Shown: positions 13,748-22,751 of the stretch, in pieces | Layout: each line of letters opens with the position of its first letter | Position numbering within the stretch: position 1 is the first letter of the stretch | NCBI RefSeq assembly: GCF_016767175.1 | Contig: NZ_CP068564.1 | Location: forward strand, 124,001-188,000 | DNA: 64,000 bases | Direction of reading: 5' to 3' | Origin: Keratinibaculum paraultunense | GTDB taxonomy: Bacteria > Bacillota > Clostridia > Tissierellales > Tepidimicrobiaceae | Notes under the pieces: generated by a model | The model's database searches: none | What the model was told of the DNA's origin: nothing | What the model saw: only the letters and a program-made list of their open reading frames with translations | Translations under genes and position numbers: made by a program

Positions 13748-16700
13748 GTGAAAAGAAAAAGGATTATATCTATTTTGTTACTTCTTACAATTGTTTTAGG
13801 AGAAATAGCAAGTTTTCCAAATATAAGCAGTGCTGAACCAACAATAATTGATGGAATAACATACTATGATTATAGAGATTTTATAAAAGAACGAATTAGA
13901 GAAAGATATAAATGGCCAGAATTTGAAACACCTATACCAATATTTACAATAGAAGCAGATGGAAAAAAAGTATTAGTAGAGCCAGATGAAGATATGCAAC
14001 CAGGTTCAAAAAATAGAAGAAACCCATATGAAAAAGCTGATGAAGTACCTTTACTTCAATATACTGATGATGAAGGCAATAAGAAAGATTTTGTAGTACC
14101 AGTAGGCACTGAAATAAAATTAGATGCTTCTCCTTCAATAGGTGGTAGAAAAAGCCCTAAACACCCAAGAGGTAAGATAGTTAGATATGACTGGCAATTA
14201 GGAAAAGGTTATAATACAAAAACAAAAAAATGGGAAGGTGGATTTGATGATGATAAAGAAAGGGAAAAAAGAGGAGAAGAAAAGTGGGAGAAAAATCAAA
14301 CCCCTTCATTTAAGGTAACAGAACCAGGAGATTATTTTATATTCTTAAATGTAATGGATGATTTTGATGAATTAGCTAAAGAAGATAAAGAAAAAGGGAT
14401 AGAGCCTTTTCATAATTGGTCTGAAAATGGAAACTGGAGAGCTAAAAAAACAATAGAAGAAGCTAAAAGAGAAGGAGTTGATAAGAAAACAAGAATTATA
14501 GGTTGGTATTTTACAGTAGCTAGAATAAGAGTAGTAGAACCAAACTTAAAATTACCCAACTATGGTGAAGCAGACAGAATAGTTACAGATGATTCAGGAG
14601 TTGAAAGAGATAGAATAATTGTTGAAGATAAAGATGGGAAAAAAATGATATCACTTGAAGAAGCTGAAAAAGAAGGAAAAGAAGCAACACCATTAAAGCC
14701 TGGTGAAACATACACAGTAAAAATGTGGATGCAAAATGAAATGCCACCTAAACATGACACAAAAAACAAAGGAATAAAACTAAATAGATATGTAGCTTAT
14801 TTTAATGGCAAATGGAGCAGTTGGGATTGGAGTGATACAGTAGAAAATGGTGGTGGAATAAAAAGCTTAAACTATCCAGATACTATAATTCCAGCAGGAA
14901 AAACTGCTTATTATGAATGGAAGTATACTGTTCCAGATAAAAATACTTCAGAAATTGAAAAAGAAAAAGTTAGATTAGCTTGGAAGATACCAGATATAGA
15001 ACTTTATAAAAAAGAAGACAACATGAATCCAAAAGACGATTATACTCATGCAACATTCCCAATATCAAAGCCAAATTTAAGACTCCCAAATTATGGTTTT
15101 ACTGCAAAGGGAGATAGGTTTGTTACTGACAATAATGGGAAAAAACAAGATAGAATGATAGTATTAAACAAAGATGGAAAAAGAATGATATCAGAAGAAG
15201 AAGCTAAAAGGACAGGTAAAAAAGCAACACCATTAAAGTCTGGTGAAACATATACAGTAAAAATGTGGATGCAAAACATGACACCACCTAAACATGACAC
15301 AGTAAACAAAGGAATAAAACTAAATAGATATGTAGCTTATTTTAATGACAAATGGAGTAGTTGGGATTGGAGTGATACAGTAGAAAATGGTGGTGGAATA
15401 AAAAGCTTAAACTATCCAGACAGTATAATTCCAGCAGGAAAAACTGCTTATTATGAATGGAAATATACTGTTCCAGAACTTAAAAATAAAAAAGAAAAGA
15501 TTAGGTTAGCTTGGAAGATACCAGATATACCAGAATACAGGAAAGATAACTCTGATTTAAGTGATGATTACACACATGCAACATTTCCAATGGCACCAGA
15601 AGACATGCTAATGGACCAAGATGTTATTCTTCTAGACAACAAAGGAAAACCAGTTAATTATGTTCAACCATATCAACAACATACAGTAATATTTAGAGTT
15701 TGGAAAAACATTGGTGAAACTCCTGTTAAAAATCCTAATACTACTATTAATGTAGAACTTGAAGATAGTGCTGGAATAAAAACTGTAAGAACAATAACAC
15801 ATAGTCAAATATTAAATTATGATGAATATGTAGAATTTAGAGTGTCAATAACTCCAACAACACCATGGTTGAGAGCTTATGCAGTTATAGATAGAGTACA
15901 TCATGAAAAAGGAGTTAATGATGATTTAACAAATGATGATGTTGAAAAAATCTTTGCAACTGAATTCAACCTAGCTGTAAGTAACTTTACTGTAACTCCA
16001 CAATTGAAACAAATTAATGACTTTCATGAAAAGCATAGTTTAAGTTTTAACTATACATTAACAAGTACAGCAGATGCTTATTTAACAAGTGTACCAGTAG
16101 AAATAAGATTAATTAGCCCAGGATATAAAAAACTATATAGATTTTATTACAACTTTGCACCACATGAATCAATAACAGATAATTTTGCAGATGTTTTTGA
16201 TTTATATCCAGGAGAATATACTTTTGAAATAGAAATTAACCCACCTCCTAGAACTTATAAAGAATTTAAGAAAAGTTCATCAAATCCATATGATGATAAT
16301 ATTGACAGAGCTACAGTAAAAGTAATAAGAACATTAGATGTAGATTGTATGGAATGTAAAAATAGTGGACCAAGAAATGAAAACAAATGGGAAAAGACAT
16401 TTAAAATGAGACAAGATAAATACATTGTTTCAGAACCAAAGGAAAGATGGATATGTACCAAAGAAGAATGGGTACCAAGAGAAGAAGTATGCCATACAGA
16501 TAGGTATGGAAATAAACATTGTTATACAATAGGTGGTTATTATACATGCGTTGATGGCTTTTGGGAAACATATACTGTATGTGAAACGGCTGATGGCTAT
16601 CCAATTGAATGGGAAGAAGATATTTCATTTTTTGAAAAATTCAAGATAGACAAAATTGAATTTAGAAATAAATTTTATAATGACTCTGCTGGTAAGTCTA

Positions 16701-17365
16701 AAATATGGAAAAGAGTAGATGCTAATTATAAAAATGGAGAAACATTAAGAGCAAAATCTGGATATGGGTTTGAGTTAAGAGTCACAACTGAGTACAAAAC
16801 TAACAGAGCAGAAGAAAGACCACGAGGAACAAGTCCTCATAACTGGAATCGAGATATACCAGATACATGGTCAGACCCAACTGGAAACACATGGAGTAGT
16901 GAATATGGATATACAGGTACTTGTTATCATACTCAAAGTAGAAATCCTGCTGGACTTCCTAGCTTTGGAGGAGGAGAAAAAATATGTGTTCATGTAGGTA
17001 GAGAAGGCTGGAAGAAGAATAGTAAAAAACATGAAAATTATGTATGTTTTGTTATATTCCCAAGATATTCATTTGGACCTTGGTATGATAGAACAAATAT
17101 TTATGAATTTGAGGAAAGAGATAGTTTTGGAAAATTAAAAACTAGAAAGGTATTCTTCAATGAAAATGCTAAGAATCAAATAGTTCCTGTTCAAGTAATC
17201 ACAGATTATGCATATATGTTAGGATTAGATGATGATGAATATGCAGAAATGTTAAAAAACAATCCTGATTCTCAAAGAGATTATAGATTACAAGATTGTA
17301 AGAAATTCTATATAAAAATTGATGGTGGTTACAAAGATGAACTAAGAACTCAAATTTATCAATAA
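13748..17365 (+). CDS. large secreted repeat protein, 1205 aa, Cys-rich C-terminal part
   Basis: The start is GTG at 13748 behind AAGGGAGGG. A signal peptide covers about residues 1-29 (KRIISILLLLTIVLGEIASF). Residues 110-210 resemble a PKD-type beta domain (VPVGTEIKLDASPSIGG, KIVRYDWQLGKGYN, FKVTEPGDYFIFLNVMDD). Two tandem copies of an approximately 175-residue domain follow (about 268-440 and 443-615; LPNYG, RYVAYFN.KWSSWDWSD, NYPD.IIPAGKTAYYEWKYTVP). After several Ig-like stretches comes a Cys-rich region near residues 860-950 (DCMECKNSG, ERWICTKEEW, EEVCHTDRYGNKHCYT). No LPXTG, SLH or C-terminal membrane anchor is seen. Function unknown; probably an extracellular or wall-associated adhesin-like protein. 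Confidence 0.85.
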   Translation: MKRKRIISILLLLTIVLGEIASFPNISSAEPTIIDGITYYDYRDFIKERIRERYKWPEFETPIPIFTIEADGKKVLVEPDEDMQPGSKNRRNPYEKADEVPLLQYTDDEGNKKDFVVPVGTEIKLDASPSIGGRKSPKHPRGKIVRYDWQLGKGYNTKTKKWEGGFDDDKEREKRGEEKWEKNQTPSFKVTEPGDYFIFLNVMDDFDELAKEDKEKGIEPFHNWSENGNWRAKKTIEEAKREGVDKKTRIIGWYFTVARIRVVEPNLKLPNYGEADRIVTDDSGVERDRIIVEDKDGKKMISLEEAEKEGKEATPLKPGETYTVKMWMQNEMPPKHDTKNKGIKLNRYVAYFNGKWSSWDWSDTVENGGGIKSLNYPDTIIPAGKTAYYEWKYTVPDKNTSEIEKEKVRLAWKIPDIELYKKEDNMNPKDDYTHATFPISKPNLRLPNYGFTAKGDRFVTDNNGKKQDRMIVLNKDGKRMISEEEAKRTGKKATPLKSGETYTVKMWMQNMTPPKHDTVNKGIKLNRYVAYFNDKWSSWDWSDTVENGGGIKSLNYPDSIIPAGKTAYYEWKYTVPELKNKKEKIRLAWKIPDIPEYRKDNSDLSDDYTHATFPMAPEDMLMDQDVILLDNKGKPVNYVQPYQQHTVIFRVWKNIGETPVKNPNTTINVELEDSAGIKTVRTITHSQILNYDEYVEFRVSITPTTPWLRAYAVIDRVHHEKGVNDDLTNDDVEKIFATEFNLAVSNFTVTPQLKQINDFHEKHSLSFNYTLTSTADAYLTSVPVEIRLISPGYKKLYRFYYNFAPHESITDNFADVFDLYPGEYTFEIEINPPPRTYKEFKKSSSNPYDDNIDRATVKVIRTLDVDCMECKNSGPRNENKWEKTFKMRQDKYIVSEPKERWICTKEEWVPREEVCHTDRYGNKHCYTIGGYYTCVDGFWETYTVCETADGYPIEWEEDISFFEKFKIDKIEFRNKFYNDSAGKSKIWKRVDANYKNGETLRAKSGYGFELRVTTEYKTNRAEERPRGTSPHNWNRDIPDTWSDPTGNTWSSEYGYTGTCYHTQSRNPAGLPSFGGGEKICVHVGREGWKKNSKKHENYVCFVIFPRYSFGPWYDRTNIYEFEERDSFGKLKTRKVFFNENAKNQIVPVQVITDYAYMLGLDDDEYAEMLKNNPDSQRDYRLQDCKKFYIKIDGGYKDELRTQIYQ

Positions 17366-17670
17366 TTATTTTCCATTTGGAATTAGTTTTCATAGCTTCT
17401 TCATAACTAATTGAAAACTAAAATCAATTTTATCAAAGGTTTTTACTAAACTTTCTAGATAAAAGTGTGCGTTGCACACTTTATAGAAAGTTTAGTATTG
17501 ATTTTTTGATTTTGTATAAACAAAACTAAAAGTAGGATAAAAGTGAAAAGAAAAACAGAAAAGTAAATATAATCTTGTAAACACAAATTCAATAAATTTT
17601 ATTAATATACTAGACTAGATATGATATACTTTAATTGACAAACAATTATTATGCAGGGAGGAGATTACAT
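17366..17670. other. intergenic gap with long hairpin and duplicated promoter
   Basis: 305 bp. It holds a long inverted repeat (17444-17497) that probably ends the 1205-aa gene. From 17593 it carries the duplicated upstream region of the copy-B gene. No small ORF with a ribosome site was seen. Confidence 0.6.
17444..17497. terminator. long hairpin with GTGTGC core (copy 2)
   Basis: Outer arms TACTAAACTTTCTA and TAGAAAGTTTAGTA enclose the core AAAGTGTGC-GT-TGCACACTTT. Same core as 13588-13615 but with site-specific outer arms. TTGATTTTTTGATTTTG follows, so it can act as terminator. Confidence 0.75.
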
Positions 17671-18733
17671 ATGAAAAAAAGAAAAACTCTTATACTTTTA
17701 GTCTTATTTCTTTTAATCTCAACAGTAATATTTGCAGAAGCAAAAACAGAAGTTAATAAGGAACAAACGTCTGTTATCCTTTACATCAATAACAAAGAAG
17801 TTACCTTCCCAGATGCTCAACCCTTTATAGTAAGAGGAGACGATAGAACATTAGTCCCAATAAGATTTGTAGCTGAGGATTTAGGCTATAAGGTAGATTG
17901 GGATGAAGAAAATTGGTTTAAAGGTGGTAATGAGGATAAAAAAGTTACAATAACCAATGAAGGAAAAACAATGGAACTTTTTATAGGGCAAAACTATGCA
18001 TATATTAATGGAGAAAGGAAAGAGTATGATACTAAACCATTAATAGATGGTTCAAGAACCTTTGTACCATTAAGATTTATTGCAGAAAACTTTGACTGTG
18101 AAGTAGATTATAAACATAATGTTAAACAAAAAATAATGAAAATTTATATCACTACAAAAGATGGTGTTAAAATACCAGAAGAACCAGATGACTCAAACAT
18201 AGTAGCACAAGGAGAAGGATGGGATACAAGATTAGTTGAAGTTAAAGGACATGATGATAATTGGATAGAGCCAGAAATTATTGGAGGATATCCACCAAAA
18301 GATGCAGACCTTGTCAATTGTCATTTTTCTTTTGGCATAAAAAACTACAAAGACTACGAAGGTACAAATTATACATTTAAAACAGAATGTATAAGCCATC
18401 CTCAATTAAATAAATATATAAAATATGACCCATGGGATGATGAAGATTTTATAGTAGACAATATTGAGATGTATACTCGTCACAGTGAAAACCTTATAGA
18501 TTTTTATGGCACTTTGTATTCATTAAGAAGGTTTAATAGAGATGCTGACAATGTTCGTGATATAAAAACAGGTGAAAGAATACACCTTAAAGAAGGAGAA
18601 AAAATGCAATTTAAAACTACAATAAGTAATGGAAAAATGACTAAAGTATATATAACAAATGCTGAATTTAGAAACAAAGAATTTAGATATAATTAATACA
18701 TTAGCTGGGGAAATTCCCCAGTTTTTATTTTAA
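17593..18733 (+). repeat. 1.14-kb direct repeat, copy B
   Basis: Second copy of 12429-13569. Identity ends sharply at both sides: upstream of TAAATTTTATTAATATACTAG and after GTTTTTATTTTAA. Confidence 0.93.
17671..18696 (+). CDS. secreted copper-amine-oxidase-N-like domain protein, copy B
   Basis: Same architecture and length (341 residues) as copy A: signal peptide, two copper-amine-oxidase-N1-type units, and a C-terminal domain of unknown function. Changes relative to copy A cluster in the C-terminal half (IIGGYPPKDADLVNCHFSFGIKNYKDYEG; HSENLIDFYGTLYSLRRFNRDADN). The signal peptide and first domain are almost unchanged, so the C-terminal domain is diversifying while the anchoring half is kept. 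ATG at 17671 follows GGGAGGAGATTACAT. Confidence 0.85.
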   Translation: MKKRKTLILLVLFLLISTVIFAEAKTEVNKEQTSVILYINNKEVTFPDAQPFIVRGDDRTLVPIRFVAEDLGYKVDWDEENWFKGGNEDKKVTITNEGKTMELFIGQNYAYINGERKEYDTKPLIDGSRTFVPLRFIAENFDCEVDYKHNVKQKIMKIYITTKDGVKIPEEPDDSNIVAQGEGWDTRLVEVKGHDDNWIEPEIIGGYPPKDADLVNCHFSFGIKNYKDYEGTNYTFKTECISHPQLNKYIKYDPWDDEDFIVDNIEMYTRHSENLIDFYGTLYSLRRFNRDADNVRDIKTGERIHLKEGEKMQFKTTISNGKMTKVYITNAEFRNKEFRYN

Positions 18734-19008
18734 TTGCATATAATGAAAAAAAGGTTGTGATAAATTAAAAGGATTTTATGGGAAAAATTAAATTTAGTTG
18801 TATAGGCAATTAAAGTACCGTTTTTCAATTAAGAGTAGAAACGATATTTCGGAAAATTATATATATATATATATTAGATTAGATAATGAAGGGAACAAAT
18901 AATATAAAAAAATTTACTCTTTAAAGCTGTATTCTATACTTACAATAGGAAAACATAGAGATTTTGTGATATAATATAGCCGTGAATTTTTTAAAAAGGA
19001 GAATATAA
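18697..19008. other. intergenic gap before ispE
   Basis: 312 bp. It contains the copy-B terminator (18705-18731, CTGGGG-AAATT-CCCCAG plus T-tract), a (TA)n run near 18857-18874, and an extended -10 box TGATATAAT (18967-18975) that probably drives ispE. No convincing -35 or small ORF. Confidence 0.5.
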
Positions 19009-19860
19009 ATGGGGGAAATAATATTAAATTCTTATGGTAAAATTAACTTAGCTTTAGATGTATTATATAAAAGAGATGACGGCTATCATGAAATAAAAAC
19101 TATAATGCAGCAAATAGATTTAAAGGATACTATAATGTTAAGAGATATAGATGAAGGAATTATAATTGAATCTAATCAAAAAGGAGTTCCATTAGATAGC
19201 ACTAATCTAGTATATAAAGCCTGGGAAGAGATGGTAAAAAAAACTGGGATAAATAGAGGAATTCATATTACAATAGATAAAAATATCCCAATTGCTGCAG
19301 GACTAGCAGGAGGAAGTTCCAATGCAGCAGCAACTATAAAGGGTTTAAATACTCTATGGGAATTAAATCTTTCCCAAGAAGAACTGATGGAAATAGGAGT
19401 TACTATAGGTGCTGATGTTCCATTTTGTATACAAGGTGGCACAGCTTATGCACAAGGTATAGGAGAAAAATTAACTCCACTAAATAAATTTTCAAACAAA
19501 TTGGTATTGTTGGCTAACATAGATGTCTCCATACCTACTGCTTATGTATATGAAAGTTTAAATTTAGATGCTAAAGATAATAAGAAAGATATAAACAAAT
19601 TAATTGAATATATACAAAAGGACAATTTACCATTATTAGCACAAAATATGTTTAATGTAATGGAAAAGGTAGTAGTTTCTAAATATCCAATTTTAGAGAA
19701 AATTAAAAGAACTATGATGGAACATGGAGCTTTAGGTAGTTTAATGAGTGGTAGTGGTCCTACAGTATTTGGATTGTTTGACAATGAATCTAAATTATAT
19801 AGCTGTAAAAAAGAATTAGAAAAGTATGTAAACAAGATATTTGTTTGTAAAACTATATAG
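19009..19860 (+). CDS. ispE: 4-diphosphocytidyl-2-C-methyl-D-erythritol kinase
   Basis: GHMP-family kinase that phosphorylates CDP-methylerythritol in the non-mevalonate isoprenoid pathway. Visible signatures are SYGKINLALDVLYKRDDGYHEI at the N terminus (catalytic Lys and substrate site), the ATP-binding loop IPIAAGLAGGSSNAAATI, GADVPFCIQGGTAYAQGIGE and the C-terminal GSLMSGSGPTVFGLF. The 283-residue length is normal. The ATG follows AAAAAGGAGAAT. It is followed by a hairpin that covers the next gene's ribosome site. Confidence 0.97.
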   Translation: MGEIILNSYGKINLALDVLYKRDDGYHEIKTIMQQIDLKDTIMLRDIDEGIIIESNQKGVPLDSTNLVYKAWEEMVKKTGINRGIHITIDKNIPIAAGLAGGSSNAAATIKGLNTLWELNLSQEELMEIGVTIGADVPFCIQGGTAYAQGIGEKLTPLNKFSNKLVLLANIDVSIPTAYVYESLNLDAKDNKKDINKLIEYIQKDNLPLLAQNMFNVMEKVVVSKYPILEKIKRTMMEHGALGSLMSGSGPTVFGLFDNESKLYSCKKELEKYVNKIFVCKTI

Positions 19861-19893
19861 TCTTATTTAAACAAAATTAAATTATTAATGAAT

Positions 19894-19948
19894 AAAAAAA
19901 CCACTTTCTGCTAATTATATTAATAAATTGGCAGGAGGTGGTTTTTTG
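19894..19948 (+). terminator. terminator hairpin whose 3' arm is the ribosome site of the next gene
   Basis: AAAAAACCAC plus CTGC on the left pair with GCAG plus GTGGTTTTTT on the right, around an AT-rich loop. The right arm contains AGGAGGTGG, the Shine-Dalgarno of the following gene, and the T-tract runs into that gene's TTG start (19946). Termination and ribosome access are therefore mutually exclusive. Confidence 0.75.
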
Positions 19949-20152
19949 CCTAAATTTGTACATAGATTAAAGAGTATATTTGATAATTCAGTTCTAATAT
20001 TTACAGTTGTAATTGGCGTGTTTATATTTTTAGTAGATGTTTCTAAATATAAAAAAACAAATTTAACAAAGGAATTAAAGATAGCAAAAATCATATCCTG
20101 GAGCTATATGATATTTGGTATTACGCTGTTTATACTATTTAAAATAATTTAG
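19946..20152 (+). CDS. small membrane protein, CLC_0170-like
   Basis: A 68-residue protein with two hydrophobic segments (SVLIFTVVIGVFIFLVDV and IISWSYMIFGITLFILF) separated by a Lys-rich loop. Small two-TM proteins of this kind (the CLC_0170 family, from memory) occur beside clostridial germination operons. TTG at 19946 is used because AGGAGGTGG ends 5 bp before it; the upstream TTG at 19928 would have no ribosome site. It lies 12 bp before the GerA-type gene and is probably cotranscribed. Function unknown. Confidence 0.7.
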   Translation: MPKFVHRLKSIFDNSVLIFTVVIGVFIFLVDVSKYKKTNLTKELKIAKIISWSYMIFGITLFILFKII

Positions 20153-20164
20153 GAGATGAAACCT

Positions 20165-21655
20165 ATGGATGCAATACAAAAAGATTTAAATAAAAATATA
20201 CAAATTCTAAAGGAGATATTTAAAGATTGTGATGATATAGTTTATAGATTTATACAAATTGGAAAGAATAAAAAACAAATTTGTTTTGTATTCATAGATG
20301 GATTAATTGACAAGCAGTTAATAAGTGAATATGCTATTCAGCTTTTGCTTACTATAGATGAAAATGGGAATTTAGACGTGAATAAATTTAAGTCCAATTT
20401 ATTAGATACTATAGCAAAGGAAGCTATTGCTGTGGTAGAAGTAGATGAAAAATCTCAAATGGGTGAAATAGTGGATAGTATATTATTTGGAGACACCATA
20501 TTGTTAGTAGATGGAATAGCACAAGCTTTAGCCCTTTCATCTAGAGGTTGGTCTACTAGAGGGATAGCAGAGCCAGAAACTGAAACAGTAGTTAGAGGAC
20601 CTAGAGACGGCTTTGGAGAAACATTAAAGATGAATACTGTATTAGTTAGAAGAAGAATAAGAGATCCTAACTTAAAGATAAAGAATCTTCAAATAGGCAG
20701 ACGTTCTAAGACGGATATATCAGTAATGTATATTGAAGATATTGTAAATGATGAATTATTAAAAGAAGTATTTGAAAGATTAAATAAAATTGATATAGAT
20801 GCAATACTAGATAGTGCTATGTTAGAACAACTGATAGAAGATAATTATATATCTCCACTACCTCAAATAGAAAACACAGAAAGACCAGATACAGTAGCTG
20901 CCTCTTTATATGAAGGAAGGATTGCTATACTAGTAGACAATACTCCTTTTGCACTTATAGTCCCTGCTACTGTGGGTACCCTATTACAATCAGCAGAGGA
21001 CTATTACAGTAGATGGACTATATCTTCCTTCATAAGAATATTAAGACTACTAGCAGTTTTTTTAGTTACACTTTCTCCTGCATTGTACATAGCTATTACA
21101 TCTTTTCATCCAGGAATTATTCCTACTCTCTTAACCTATTATGTTGCTGCTAGCAGAGTTAATGTACCTTTTTCAGCAGTAGTAGAGGCTTTTTTAATGG
21201 AAATTACTATAGAATTGTTGCGTGAAGCAGGTACTCGAATATCTGGTCCCATAGGAACTATTATAGGTATAGTAGGGGGGCTTATAATAGGTCAAGCAGC
21301 AGTAGAAGCTGCGATTGTAAGTCCTTTAATGATAATAATAGTAGCTATAACCACTGTAGCAGCATTTGCACTTCCTAGCTATGAATTTGCATCAGGATTA
21401 AGATTTTGTAGATTCATATTTATGATTTTAGCAGCTTTATTTGGATTATATGGAGTAATGCTTGGAGTAGTAATGTTATTTACTCATATGGCTCGTTTAA
21501 ATAGTTTTGGTATTCCTTTTACTTCACCTTATTCTGGGCTAGGAATAGAAGAAGGAGATTTGAAGGATACCTTAATAAAATCTCCTATTCAAGATATGGA
21601 AAAAAGACCAGAATTTACATTCCCAAAAAACAGAAGAAGATTAAGGAGAAGGTGA
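20165..21655 (+). CDS. spore germination protein, GerA family (A subunit)
   Basis: A-subunit of a GerA-type germinant receptor in the spore inner membrane. The long hydrophilic N-terminal domain (residues 1-280) includes the family motif SRGWSTRGIAEPETETVVRGPRDGF and NTVLVRRRIRDPNLKI. Five to six membrane helices follow (SSFIRILRLLAVFLVTLSPALYIA, IGTIIGIVGGLIIGQAAVEAAIVSPL and others), ending in a basic tail. ATG at 20165 is preferred over 20156 because AGGAG abuts the latter. It heads an A-B-C operon with the next two genes. Confidence 0.94.
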   Translation: MDAIQKDLNKNIQILKEIFKDCDDIVYRFIQIGKNKKQICFVFIDGLIDKQLISEYAIQLLLTIDENGNLDVNKFKSNLLDTIAKEAIAVVEVDEKSQMGEIVDSILFGDTILLVDGIAQALALSSRGWSTRGIAEPETETVVRGPRDGFGETLKMNTVLVRRRIRDPNLKIKNLQIGRRSKTDISVMYIEDIVNDELLKEVFERLNKIDIDAILDSAMLEQLIEDNYISPLPQIENTERPDTVAASLYEGRIAILVDNTPFALIVPATVGTLLQSAEDYYSRWTISSFIRILRLLAVFLVTLSPALYIAITSFHPGIIPTLLTYYVAASRVNVPFSAVVEAFLMEITIELLREAGTRISGPIGTIIGIVGGLIIGQAAVEAAIVSPLMIIIVAITTVAAFALPSYEFASGLRFCRFIFMILAALFGLYGVMLGVVMLFTHMARLNSFGIPFTSPYSGLGIEEGDLKDTLIKSPIQDMEKRPEFTFPKNRRRLRRR

Positions 21656-21659
21656 TAAA

Positions 21660-22751
21660 ATGCAAAAAAATAAAATATCCAATATACAAATAAAAGCTTT
21701 AGTAATAACTTCGGTAGTAGGTGTAGGGATGTTATCTTTACCTAGTGATGTAGCTATGATAATGGGAAATGATGGATGGATGGGTATATTAATAGGAGGA
21801 TTATTGAATATTCCTTTTATTATAATGATGAATAAAATATTTAAATTGGAACCAGGAAAAGATTTCTTTCAATTAGGGGAAGAAGTATTAAATCTAGTAG
21901 TATTTAAAATATTTTTAATAATAAATGTAGTTTATTTGATATTAATGCTTGGTTATACTAATAGAATTTTTGCAGATGTAATAAAAACATATTTATTGGA
22001 AACGACTCCAATAAGAGTTGTGTTTATAACTATGCTATTAGCAGCATCTTATATAGCTCGTTCTCCCATAGAGGTAATAGCAAGGATGGCAGTTATTATA
22101 AATCCAATTATAATTGGATTTATAATATTTTTAGTTATAATAAATATACCTCATATGGATATAACTGAAATATATCCTTTATTTCAAGTAAGCTATAGAG
22201 ATATTCCGAAAGGAATTGTAACTGCACTTTTTTCATATACAGGATATGAAATAATACTATTGGCACTGCCTCAAGCAGAAGATAAAAAAAATACTTTGAA
22301 ATACAGTATAAGTGGTATGTTAATAGTTATAGCCATATATTTAACAGTTTTTTTTATTTCCCTTTCTCAATATGGAATTCATCAATTAAAAAGAGAGATT
22401 TGGCCAACTATAGCTATTGTAAAGGAAATAGATTTACCAGGATATTTTTTGGAAAATTTAGACGGAATAGTAATGGCAGTATGGGTTATGGTTGTGTATG
22501 AGGTTTTAGGTTCTACTCTTCATCTTACAGGGAAAATGCTTTCAGGTATATTTAATACAAAAACCCATGATATATTTATATTGCCTTTATTGCCTATAAT
22601 ATACATAATATCCCTATTGCCTAAAAATTTAGTAGAAACGGAACAATATTTAGGAAACATATTAAATTATTTATCAGTAATTACAATTATGATAATTCCT
22701 ACTATTATTTTTATAGCAACTTATATTAGTAATAGGAGGAAAAAGCAGTGA
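21660..22751 (+). CDS. spore germination permease, GerAB family (B subunit)
   Basis: B-subunit of the germinant receptor, of the APC-superfamily endospore germination permeases. It has about ten membrane helices over 363 residues. It opens with QIKALVITSVVGVGMLSLPSDVA and shows SYIARSPIEVIARMAVIINP and the conserved ALFSYTGYEIILLALPQAED region. It is thought to bind the germinant. It starts 4 bp after the A-subunit stop behind AAGGAGAAGG and overlaps the C-subunit start by 4 bp, so the three are translationally coupled. Confidence 0.94.
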   Translation: MQKNKISNIQIKALVITSVVGVGMLSLPSDVAMIMGNDGWMGILIGGLLNIPFIIMMNKIFKLEPGKDFFQLGEEVLNLVVFKIFLIINVVYLILMLGYTNRIFADVIKTYLLETTPIRVVFITMLLAASYIARSPIEVIARMAVIINPIIIGFIIFLVIINIPHMDITEIYPLFQVSYRDIPKGIVTALFSYTGYEIILLALPQAEDKKNTLKYSISGMLIVIAIYLTVFFISLSQYGIHQLKREIWPTIAIVKEIDLPGYFLENLDGIVMAVWVMVVYEVLGSTLHLTGKMLSGIFNTKTHDIFILPLLPIIYIISLLPKNLVETEQYLGNILNYLSVITIMIIPTIIFIATYISNRRKKQ

